Shown piece after piece: positions 1 through 5,549 of a stretch of DNA of 6,568 bases; position 1 is the stretch's first letter, and every line of letters starts with the position of its first letter. The position numbers and the translations under genes were made by a program. Under the pieces are notes generated by a model. It saw nothing but the letters and a program-made list of their open reading frames with translations, did not search any database and had not been told where the DNA came from. Source of the stretch: Oscillospiraceae bacterium. Lineage in GTDB: Bacteria > Bacillota_A > Clostridia > Oscillospirales > Ruminococcaceae. The stretch covers positions 1-6,568 of the forward strand of contig CAAFWX010000189.1 of the NCBI GenBank assembly GCA_900766795.1, in the 5' to 3' direction.

Positions 1-30
1 CTGGAGTTCAGACGTGTGCTCTTCCGATCT
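1..30 (+). other. Residual Illumina TruSeq adapter (assembly artefact)
   Basis: The first 30 bases equal the 3' part of the standard TruSeq read-2 adapter, including its diagnostic end GCTCTTCCGATCT. They are therefore library DNA left on the contig end, not genome sequence. Genomic sequence starts at about base 31. The match is seen directly against the known adapter. Only 32 genomic bases remain before the first gene, too few to identify the upstream neighbour. Stops at 43-45 and 54-56 could each end an upstream reading frame. Confidence 0.97.
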
Positions 31-62
31 CGCTTGCCGCAGTGAGGACGCGGTGACGGCAG

Positions 63-1682
63 ATGAATAAGAAAAGCTTTTTCAGAAGCGGCAGGGAGCT
101 GTTTTTGTTTCGGGAAAGCACGCTGATGGCTGTTGCGGCGATTGTTTCGCTTTTGCTTCAGGTTATCTCGTTTTTCACAACTCTCAACGGCGCCAAGGCA
201 TATTTTGAAGCAGCCTTTGCCTTGACGCCGCTTTTCTTTGCGCTGGCGGTACAGTCGGTGGTGTACTTTCTCGAAAACGGAATACGCCGAAAGCCGAGCC
301 TTGGAAAAACTACGGCGCTGACGCTTGCGATATTGTGCAGCAGCTATTTCTCATTTGTTGGAATTTACAGCGCGGTAAACCCGCCCGAACGCTATCTTGA
401 GGATACCTACAACAGCTATTCAAAGCAGCTTTCTTCCGAGTATGAGCGTCTGCTTTCGCAGGAAAACAGTACCGCGCAAAGCGCCGTGAACAAGGCAGTG
501 AACGGGATAATCCGCGAGTATTCGGCAGCAAGCGCGGAGCTTACGACTCTTGAGCTGCTTGCCGAGGAAATCGCGCAGGTGGGCACGGAGGACTCCCACG
601 GGCTTACCGCGCCGCGCCGCTGGGACTATTACACATATGAGGATTACGCCGCCGCCTATTCGGAGTACATTGCTTCGCTGTCCGAAAACTCCAACACCGA
701 ACAGCAGGCAAAAACGCAGGCGCTGCTTGCAAAGCAGGGCTTGTCGGACGCTGCGCAGCTTAACGAGCGTATCGGCACGCTGAAAGCGAAGCTTTCTCTG
801 ACAGAGGGTATTGTGGGCGCTTCGGGGAGCGGCTTTTATACCAAAGCGGAGGAGCTTCGCGCGAGGATTAGCGCGGGCGACGAGGCACTTGCGCAAAGGA
901 TTTTTTCGCTGTATGCGGATATGAGCGGCGAGGAGGTTGACGTGCCAAAGTCGCTGTCTGACGATTACGCGCAGCTTGAACTTCCCGCCTATACCGAGAT
1001 AGCGGGAGCGGCGAGCGCTGCCGAGATTCGCGAGAGCCTTGTGAGGGTTATTTCCGCCGCCTGTGACGTGATAAATTCCGTCGGCGGCGCGGCAAAACAA
1101 AGCGAATACACCTTTGAGAGCGTATACACCCTCCCTGTGAGGGCGGTCATGAACGGCATGAGCATTGACGCGGCGGTGTCTTTGATTCTCGCGGTGCTTG
1201 TGGATTTGCTTTCGCTGATGTTCGCGATGATTTTCGTTCGTGAGAAAAGCGTGCTTTCTGCGGCGGATACCAAGAGCGCGGTTGGCATGAGCGACGATTT
1301 GTTCGAGAAAAACCTTGTCACCGCGCTGCAGCTTTCCGTCTGCGGCGGCGAGGAGGGCTTTTCGGGCAGATGGGACAGCGGCATTATCGCCGAAAAGCTT
1401 GCGGGATTTGTGTCGCAGTTTCGAGCAGCAGACGGCGCGGTGCAGCGCGGATTTTCGCTGATTGCCGAAGGGGAGGCGCTGCGCGGCTATGCGGCGCTTG
1501 TCGCATTCCTGTGTCAGTTCTCTCTCGCAAAGACCCTCAGCGGCGAGGAAGCAGCGCTTCTGACAAACGGCGAGCAGACAGCTCCCTGCGTGCTGCTGAA
1601 AACGAAATTTTTGCTTTGGGTGAGCGAGCGCTTCTGCACGAAAGAGCGCCTTTGTGAGCAAGCCGAGGAGGAAACCGCATGA
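63..1682 (+). CDS. Uncharacterised four-helix membrane protein with large extracytoplasmic domain
   Basis: I do not recognise this 539-residue protein as a named family. Hydrophobic stretches at about residues 22-41, 47-70, 82-105 and 368-392 predict four membrane helices. Both ends would then be cytoplasmic, with residues 106-365 outside. The outer part is rich in Ala, Glu, Ser, Leu, Gln and Tyr with few Pro or Gly, so it is probably helical or coiled-coil (clearest at 112-170 and 210-290). The C-terminal 145 residues are a soluble cytoplasmic domain with several Cys (427, 484, 509, 525, 531). There is no signal peptide, ATPase motif or catalytic signature that I can see. The start at 63 lacks a strong Shine-Dalgarno; it follows a possible upstream stop (54-56) by six bases, consistent with being internal to an operon. 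The gene overlaps the next by four bases (ATGA), so the pair is probably co-translated. A long antisense frame at 420-1730 is its shadow. Confidence 0.8.
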   Translation: MNKKSFFRSGRELFLFRESTLMAVAAIVSLLLQVISFFTTLNGAKAYFEAAFALTPLFFALAVQSVVYFLENGIRRKPSLGKTTALTLAILCSSYFSFVGIYSAVNPPERYLEDTYNSYSKQLSSEYERLLSQENSTAQSAVNKAVNGIIREYSAASAELTTLELLAEEIAQVGTEDSHGLTAPRRWDYYTYEDYAAAYSEYIASLSENSNTEQQAKTQALLAKQGLSDAAQLNERIGTLKAKLSLTEGIVGASGSGFYTKAEELRARISAGDEALAQRIFSLYADMSGEEVDVPKSLSDDYAQLELPAYTEIAGAASAAEIRESLVRVISAACDVINSVGGAAKQSEYTFESVYTLPVRAVMNGMSIDAAVSLILAVLVDLLSLMFAMIFVREKSVLSAADTKSAVGMSDDLFEKNLVTALQLSVCGGEEGFSGRWDSGIIAEKLAGFVSQFRAADGAVQRGFSLIAEGEALRGYAALVAFLCQFSLAKTLSGEEAALLTNGEQTAPCVLLKTKFLLWVSERFCTKERLCEQAEEETA

Positions 1683-2221
1683 TGTTGATGATAACGCTGC
1701 TTGGAGCAGTCGGCGCGGCAATCGGCGCATTTAAGAAGGAGCTGTCCTCGCTTACGCGCGGGCTTGTCTGCTGGACGTCGGCGTGCGTGTCGCTGATTCT
1801 GTGCGCGGTGATTTTCTTTGCGGGTTCGGGGGAGTTCAGCGTTGATTTTCACAGCCTGCCAGCGGGGGCAGTGGGTTTCGGGGTGTTTGTCGTGCTGGTG
1901 CTGCTGACGGAGCTTTGCGCACCCTCAAGGCGGTTTGCGAAGCAGCCGAAGCAGGATTTTGACGCGCGCGCGGCAGAGCGTGCACTTAATCTGGTGCTGG
2001 TGATTGTTGTGTGTTCGCTTGCGTTTTTCGGGCTTTTAGCCGAGCTATTCGGGGAGCTTTACCTCACAGGGATTTGCATTGTGCCCGCAGCCGCTTTGAG
2101 CGTGCGCCAGCTGTCCTACTTCCTGTGGCTTGCAAAGGACAACCCGTCGAACGAGCAGACAGCCGAAAAACAGCGGGCGAAGCTGCTCAGAATGTTATCG
2201 TCAGGTAAAAACAAGTTGTGA
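1679..2221 (+). CDS. Small polytopic membrane protein, function unknown
   Basis: This 180-residue protein is not one I recognise. Hydrophobic segments lie at about residues 3-17, 28-48, 60-80, 102-122 and 126-146. A basic, soluble loop lies between the third and fourth (82-101, with RRFAKQPKQ), and a charged tail covers 151-180. The positive loop and tail suggest both face the cytoplasm. The start is supported by AGGAGG at 1666-1671, seven bases before the ATG; a second in-frame ATG at 1682 is less well spaced. Its ATG overlaps the stop of the preceding membrane-protein gene (ATGA, 1679-1682), so the two are almost certainly translated together and may form one membrane complex. That partnership is inferred from coupling alone. 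About 160 bases without a gene follow, and I see no convincing GC-rich terminator there. Confidence 0.8.
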   Translation: MMLMITLLGAVGAAIGAFKKELSSLTRGLVCWTSACVSLILCAVIFFAGSGEFSVDFHSLPAGAVGFGVFVVLVLLTELCAPSRRFAKQPKQDFDARAAERALNLVLVIVVCSLAFFGLLAELFGELYLTGICIVPAAALSVRQLSYFLWLAKDNPSNEQTAEKQRAKLLRMLSSGKNKL

Positions 2222-2293
2222 ATTTGTTTAAACCTCTAAAAACTGCGGCTCATGTTTGGCTAGTTTTACGCTTTAAGGATTTGGAAAAAGGTA

Positions 2294-2322
2294 TTGAATT
2301 TCGCGCTTGAATGTTGTATAAT
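2294..2322 (+). promoter_or_regulatory. Sigma-70/SigA-type promoter for the DHH phosphoesterase gene
   Basis: A perfect -10 box TATAAT lies at 2317-2322, with TTGAAT (four of six consensus -35 bases, TTG conserved) at 2294-2299. The spacer is exactly 17 bases. Transcription would start near 2329, giving a leader of about 55 bases before the ATG at 2384. The surrounding DNA is AT-rich compared with the flanking genes, as expected for a promoter region. This separates the phosphoesterase transcript from the membrane-protein pair upstream. Confidence 0.8.
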
Positions 2323-2336
2323 AAAATTAATGTATT

Positions 2337-2352
2337 TTGCGTGTATACGCAA
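2337..2352 (+). promoter_or_regulatory. Six-base dyad in the 5' leader (possible operator)
   Basis: TTGCGT and ACGCAA form a perfect inverted repeat around the four-base centre GTAT. It lies about 8 bases after the predicted transcription start and 19 bases before the ribosome binding site AAGGAGG (2371-2377). The position would suit a repressor operator or a small RNA hairpin in the leader. No known operator is recognised, and a 6-base dyad can occur by chance. Confidence 0.3.
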
Positions 2353-2383
2353 TGCATGAACCCACTCTTCAAGGAGGATAACC

Positions 2384-3409
2384 ATGCCCCCAAAGCTTAG
2401 CGAGCTTGTGACTCTGCTGAAAGGTCATCGCGTCTTTATTCAGACGCACAATTTCCCTGACCCTGACGCAATCGCAAGCGCTTATGCACTTCAAGTGCTC
2501 TTGAGCAAGTTCAACATAAAAACCATTATTTGCCATCACGGCGAGATTGAACGAACAGCAACCGCGAATATGGTCAGCGTTTTCGGAATCCGCATGACAA
2601 TGGATGACGACCTCAAGGACATGACCATCGACGACTATATCGTCACCGTTGACAGCCAGAAAGGAAACGCGAACATTCTCGACCTTCCCGGCGACGAGGT
2701 TGCCTGTATCGACCATCACCCCACGTTCTGTGAGGCAGACTATAAATTCAGGGATATCCGTATTGTCGGAAGCTGCTCGACGCTGATTGCCGACTACTAT
2801 CGCCAGTACAAGATTGAGATGCCCGAAACCGTTGCAACGGCTCTTCTTTATGGACTCAAGATGGACACCAAGGATTTCACGCGCGGCGTGACCGAGCTTG
2901 ACGTTCAGATATACAGCTATCTGTTCCCGAAAGCAAACAGCCAGCTTATCCGAAACTTTCAGTCCGGCGTAATCCAGTATGATGAGCTGGAAGCCTTTGT
3001 TGACTCCATGCGCGGAATCCAGATATTCGACCATGTTGCATTTGCGTTTTTGAATTTCCAGTGTGCGGACGCTTTTATAGCAACTGTTTCGGATTTCATC
3101 ATGAATCTTGATGTTGTGCGGTTTGCTGTTGTGTATTCGCGCAGGGAGCACGGCTTCAAGTTCTCGGTGCGTTCCGACCTTGACGACTTCAACGCGGGAA
3201 AGATTACCGCCGAAGCGCTTAAGGATATCGGAAGCGGCGGCGGACACCGCTCCATGGCGGGAGGATATGTTGACGAAGCGAAGCTGCTTCAGATTAGCAT
3301 TGACTATAACAAGACTATACAGAACCTGTTCCTTGATACTATTCGCGGGCAGTCCGCAGAGAAAAAGCAAGAGGAAGCCAAAAAAAACGAGCAGCCGACA
3401 GAGCAGTGA
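2384..3409 (+). CDS. DHH/DHHA1 family phosphoesterase (NrnA-like)
   Basis: This 341-residue protein is a metal-dependent (typically Mn2+) phosphoesterase of the RecJ/NrnA branch of the DHH superfamily. Members of this branch degrade nanoRNA or dinucleotides, or remove phosphate from pAp. The visible motifs are: motif I HNFPDPDAIAS (22-32) with H22, D26 and D28; motif II around D90 (VTVDSQ); the DHH triad D110-H111-H112; and motif IV GLKMDTKDF (157-165) with D161. The C-terminal DHHA1 substrate-binding domain carries GSGGGHRSMAGG (283-294). All expected metal ligands are present, so the protein should be active. The length fits NrnA-like proteins, plus a charged Lys/Glu/Gln tail from about 327. 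AAGGAGG at 2371-2377, six bases before the ATG, fixes the start. It has its own promoter and terminator and is probably a single-gene transcript. It is probably cytoplasmic, as it shows no membrane segment. The exact substrate (short RNA, pAp, pApA/pGpG) cannot be read from sequence. The antisense frame 2369-3439 is a shadow. Confidence 0.93.
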   Translation: MPPKLSELVTLLKGHRVFIQTHNFPDPDAIASAYALQVLLSKFNIKTIICHHGEIERTATANMVSVFGIRMTMDDDLKDMTIDDYIVTVDSQKGNANILDLPGDEVACIDHHPTFCEADYKFRDIRIVGSCSTLIADYYRQYKIEMPETVATALLYGLKMDTKDFTRGVTELDVQIYSYLFPKANSQLIRNFQSGVIQYDELEAFVDSMRGIQIFDHVAFAFLNFQCADAFIATVSDFIMNLDVVRFAVVYSRREHGFKFSVRSDLDDFNAGKITAEALKDIGSGGGHRSMAGGYVDEAKLLQISIDYNKTIQNLFLDTIRGQSAEKKQEEAKKNEQPTEQ

Positions 3410-3464
3410 CTTTGTTTTCGGCGAGAGATTCACAATCAATGCGCAGTAATGGCGGTTGATATAG

Positions 3465-3490
3465 AAAAAGGGGCGGTTTGTCCCTTTTTT
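3465..3490 (+). terminator. Intrinsic terminator after the DHH phosphoesterase gene
   Basis: AAAAAGGGG (3465-3473) pairs with TCCCTTTTT (3481-3489) around the seven-base loop CGGTTTG; one pair is a G-T wobble. The T-rich arm runs on into TTTTTTCTTATTT, giving a good U-tract. It lies about 55 bases after the phosphoesterase stop and ends only 21 bases before the next ATG. The flavoprotein gene therefore needs either read-through or a promoter I could not locate. Confidence 0.75.
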
Positions 3491-3511
3491 CTTATTTAGA
3501 AAGGAACGACA

Positions 3512-4009
3512 ATGAGAAGAACAGACAGAGAGATGGATGAAAGCTTTGCTTTGGCGATGGTGGACAAATGCGCGTTTGCCACATTGTCAATGGTGACGGC
3601 GGACTGCGCACCGTATTGCGTGCCGCTGACTATCGCGCGGGTTGACAGGAGCATTTATTTTCACTGCGCGTTTGATGGCACAAAGGTGGAGGTGCTTCGC
3701 GAAAATCCAAGAGTGTGCGTGTGCTGCGTTGGTGACGTGAGGGCGTATCCGGGGAAGTTCACCACCGAATATGAGAGCGCAATCGTATTCGGTACGGCGC
3801 ATGAGGTGGAGCAGGAAGCGGAGAAAATCGCCGCGCTTCGCGCCATCTGCGAGCGGCACACCCCCGAGAATATGAGCGACTTTGACAGCGCGGTTGAGCG
3901 AAGCCTATCCCACACAGCAATTTGGCGCATAGACATCGAGAGCATAACGGGCAAGCGCAAAAAGTACGATTCCGAGGGCAAGGAAATGAAGTTCGGACGA
4001 ATGGAATAG
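3512..4009 (+). CDS. Pyridoxamine 5'-phosphate oxidase-like flavoprotein, NimA-related
   Basis: This 165-residue protein belongs to the FMN-binding split-barrel superfamily, in the small pyridox_ox_2/NimA-like group. Group features seen here are the N-terminal MRRTDREM, the strand pair at 20-50 (ATLSMVTADCAPYCVPLTI), the IYFHCAFDGTKVEVLRENPRVC block (48-69), YESAIVFGTA (87-96) and the C-terminal WRIDIESITGKRKK (138-151). The protein should bind FMN or a related flavin as a dimer in the cytoplasm. Members are often annotated as nitroimidazole reductases, but most clostridial relatives are uncharacterised, so antibiotic resistance must not be assumed. The 165-residue length is normal for the group. 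AAGGA at 3501-3505, six bases before the ATG, supports the start. The gene stands alone and converges on bioA. Its last codons, GAA TAG, are part of a large inverted repeat shared with the end of bioA. Confidence 0.87.
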   Translation: MRRTDREMDESFALAMVDKCAFATLSMVTADCAPYCVPLTIARVDRSIYFHCAFDGTKVEVLRENPRVCVCCVGDVRAYPGKFTTEYESAIVFGTAHEVEQEAEKIAALRAICERHTPENMSDFDSAVERSLSHTAIWRIDIESITGKRKKYDSEGKEMKFGRME

Positions 4010-4037
4010 AAAAACGGGTGAGCTGAAAACTCACCCG
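4010..4037 (-). terminator. Distal intrinsic terminator for the biotin operon
   Basis: Read on the minus strand, an 8-bp stem CGGGTGAG/CTCACCCG (4037-4030 with 4022-4015) around a seven-base loop is followed by TTTTT (4014-4010) and CT. This is the only hairpin with a U-tract downstream of bioA on that strand. It lies about 160 bases beyond the bioA stop, and its T-run abuts the flavoprotein stop codon. On the plus strand the same hairpin (9 bp, 4014-4038) directly follows the flavoprotein gene but is followed by CAGGCTG, so it lacks a U-tract there. Confidence 0.7.
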
Positions 4038-4144
4038 TCAGGCTGTCGATAAACCGCCATCTGCGTTGTCACCCGCACCACGACAGGCACAAAGCCTAGT
4101 CGTGGTGCGGATTCCTAGCATCTGACGATTTCTCGACAGCCTGA
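4038..4144. repeat. Palindromic MITE/REP-like element
   Basis: The ends TCAGGCTGTCGA (4038-4049) and TCGACAGCCTGA (4133-4144) are a perfect 12-base inverted repeat. The centre is a 12-bp hairpin, CCGCACCACGAC (4073-4084) with GTCGTGGTGCGG (4099-4110). It is topped by AGGC/GCCT (4085-4088 with 4094-4097), one bulged A (4098) and a five-base loop. The flanks between ends and centre are also partly complementary; several mismatches become G-U pairs in a minus-strand RNA. No coding potential is visible. A degenerate extra copy of the end motif (TCGACAAGCTG, 4157-4167) lies to the right. Small size, terminal inverted repeats and flanking duplicated hairpins fit a non-autonomous mobile or REP-like element. 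Copy number elsewhere is unknown. Confidence 0.6.
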
Positions 4145-4168
4145 TAATATCCCTTTTCGACAAGCTGG

Positions 4169-4196
4169 CGGGTGAGCGCTAAACTCACCCGTTTTT
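4169..4196 (+). terminator. Distal intrinsic terminator for the flavoprotein gene
   Basis: CGGGTGAG (4169-4176) pairs perfectly with CTCACCCG (4184-4191) around the loop CGCTAAA, followed by TTTTT at 4192-4196 and then CT. For plus-strand transcription this is a canonical intrinsic terminator, but it is about 160 bases after the flavoprotein stop and its U-tract ends against the bioA stop codon. On the minus strand the same hairpin directly follows bioA and has no U-tract. Confidence 0.75.
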
Positions 4197-5549
4197 CTAT
4201 TCTCCAAGAATATCCCAAATCGCCTTTTCGCAGCGGTCAACTGCCTCGTCAATGTCATTTTCGGTGATAATGAGCGGCGGATTGAAGTACAGCACGTCGC
4301 CCAGCGGGCGCAGAAGAAGCCCTCTGTCAAGCGCTTTTTTGTATATCTGATATCCCGTGCGCGCGGCGCTGTCGAAGCCTGTCTTTGTTGCAGGGTCTTT
4401 TACCAGCTCGATTGCATTGATAAGTCCGATGTGCCGAATCTCGCCCGTATGCTTGTAGCCGCCAAGACGCTCATTCAGCCTTGAGTTGAGATACACGGCG
4501 CGTTTCTGCGCATTTTCGAGGATATTTTCCTCGCGGAAAATTCTCTGCACCGCCAGAGCGCAGGCACAGCCCAAGGGGTTTCCCGAGTAGGTGTGCGAGT
4601 GCATGAAAGCCTTTCCCTCGGAGTAGTCAGCGTAAAATGCGTCGTAGATTTTCTGCGTGGTAACGGTGATTGCCATGGGCATATAGCCGCCCGTAAGCCC
4701 TTTTGAAAGGCACATAATGTCGGGGCTTACGCCCGCGTGGTCAAAGGCGAACATTTTGCCCGTCCTGCCAAAGCCTGTGGCAATTTCGTCCGCGATAAGC
4801 AGCACGTCGTATCTGTTGCACAACGCCCTTAGCTTTGTCAGATAGAGCGGAGGATAAATTCGCATACCTGCGCTTCCCTGTAAAAGCGGCTCAACGATGA
4901 TTGCGGCTGTTTCCTCCGCGTATTGCTCAAATGCCTTTTCGGCGTGCTCGAAGCATTCACAGGAGCAGCTGTCGCGGCACTTGCCATAAGGGCAGCGATA
5001 GCAGTCGGGCGCCTCAACGCGAATGGTGTCCATCAGCATGGGGCGGTATATTTTTGCGTACAAATCCATTGTACCCACAGAAAGCGCGCCGATTGTTTCG
5101 CCGTGATATCCCTCGGAAAGACACATAAAGCGCTGCTTTTTCGGCTTGCCCGTCTGATACTGATACTGAAAAGCCATCTTCAGCGAGCACTCCACCGCCG
5201 CTGAGCCGTTGTCGGAGAAGTTGAAGCGGCAAAGCCCCTCCGGCAGAATCTTCACAAGCTCCTCGCAAAGCTGTATAGCAGGCTCATGGGTGAAGTTTGC
5301 GAAGATAACGTGTTCGAGCTTGTCAATCTGCTCCTTTACGGCGGCGTTGATTTTCGGGTTGCAGTGCCCCAGAAGATTGCACCACCAGCTTGAAACTATG
5401 TCGATGTATTCCTTGCCGTTTTTGTCGAAAAGCTTTACCCCCTCGCCGCGCTCAACCACGATAGGCGGCAGCGTTTCGTAGTCCTTCATCTGCGAGCAGG
5501 GGTGCCAGATGTGCTTTAGGTCGCTTGCAACCAGTTCTTCGTAATTCAT
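4197..5549 (-). CDS. bioA: Adenosylmethionine-8-amino-7-oxononanoate aminotransferase (DAPA synthase)
   Basis: BioA is a class III PLP aminotransferase (EC 2.6.1.62). It converts KAPA (7-keto-8-aminopelargonate) to DAPA (7,8-diaminopelargonate), in most bacteria using S-adenosylmethionine as amino donor; the B. subtilis homologue uses lysine. At 450 residues it is full length. Seen are the N-terminal IWHPCSQMKDYE (14-25), SSWWCNLLGH (53-62) matching the substrate-site Trp pair of BioA, and the cofactor phosphate-site segment NGSAAVE (114-120). Also present are SEGYHGETIGALSVG (145-159), IADEIATGFGRTG (252-264) with PLP-binding D254, and LSKGLTGGYMP (281-291) with Schiff-base K283. A Cys-rich insert, CYRCPYGKCRDSCSCEC (183-199), is notable. 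The ATG overlaps the bioD stop by four bases (ATGA), with GAGGAG at 5555-5560 five bases upstream, so translation is coupled to bioD. The C-terminal GAA TAG forms one arm of the intergenic palindrome. The amino donor cannot be decided from sequence. Confidence 0.96.
   Translation of the reverse strand: MNYEELVASDLKHIWHPCSQMKDYETLPPIVVERGEGVKLFDKNGKEYIDIVSSWWCNLLGHCNPKINAAVKEQIDKLEHVIFANFTHEPAIQLCEELVKILPEGLCRFNFSDNGSAAVECSLKMAFQYQYQTGKPKKQRFMCLSEGYHGETIGALSVGTMDLYAKIYRPMLMDTIRVEAPDCYRCPYGKCRDSCSCECFEHAEKAFEQYAEETAAIIVEPLLQGSAGMRIYPPLYLTKLRALCNRYDVLLIADEIATGFGRTGKMFAFDHAGVSPDIMCLSKGLTGGYMPMAITVTTQKIYDAFYADYSEGKAFMHSHTYSGNPLGCACALAVQRIFREENILENAQKRAVYLNSRLNERLGGYKHTGEIRHIGLINAIELVKDPATKTGFDSAARTGYQIYKKALDRGLLLRPLGDVLYFNPPLIITENDIDEAVDRCEKAIWDILGE

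Larger units (their letters stand above)
4004..4202. repeat. Nested intergenic palindrome with 19-base perfect ends
   Basis: GAATAGAAAAACGGGTGAG at 4004-4022 is exactly repeated, inverted, at 4184-4202. The two arms cover the last sense codon and stop (GAA TAG) of both convergent genes. Going inward, 4030-4037 (CTCACCCG) is complementary to 4169-4176. Then 4038-4049 pairs with 4133-4144, and finally 4073-4084 pairs with 4099-4110. Nearly the whole interval could thus fold as one cruciform or RNA rod. Alternatively, each end can fold as its own local hairpin (4014-4038 and 4169-4191). Confidence 0.9.

Noticed and set aside
420..1730. Long minus-strand open frame (436 codons) opposite the first membrane-protein gene
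   Set aside because: Its product is rich in Arg, Cys and His with no recognisable domain. The plus-strand frame gives clear membrane helices and is coupled to the next gene with a good ribosome binding site. The minus frame is a shadow of GC-biased codon use.
2239..2267. Possible terminator AAAACT/AGTTTT after the small membrane protein
   Set aside because: The stem is six AT-rich pairs with a 17-base loop and no long U-tract, too weak to call an intrinsic terminator. The nearby GTTTAAAC (2226-2233) is only an 8-base palindrome.
2369..3439. Long minus-strand open frame (356 codons) opposite the DHH phosphoesterase gene
   Set aside because: The plus strand carries every DHH/DHHA1 motif, a promoter, a ribosome binding site and a terminator. 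The antisense frame has none of these and no known domain.
3456..3484. TTGATA at 3456-3461 as the -35 box of a promoter for the flavoprotein gene
   Set aside because: At the correct 17-base spacing the -10 position reads TGTCCC, which is not an acceptable -10 box.
3512..4009. Calling the flavoprotein a nitroimidazole (metronidazole) resistance gene
   Set aside because: The family resemblance is to the broad NimA-like/pyridox_ox_2 group, most of which has no demonstrated resistance role. Sequence alone does not support a resistance claim.
4038..4144. A structured non-coding RNA or riboswitch in the convergent intergenic region
   Set aside because: It lies at the 3' ends of both genes and not in a leader, matches no riboswitch class I know, and its symmetric terminal inverted repeats are better explained by a palindromic repeat element.
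4004..4202. A CRISPR array or phage attachment site suggested by the repeated hairpins
   Set aside because: There are only two direct copies with one unique 130-base interval, no spacer periodicity, no cas genes, and no integrase or tRNA target nearby.
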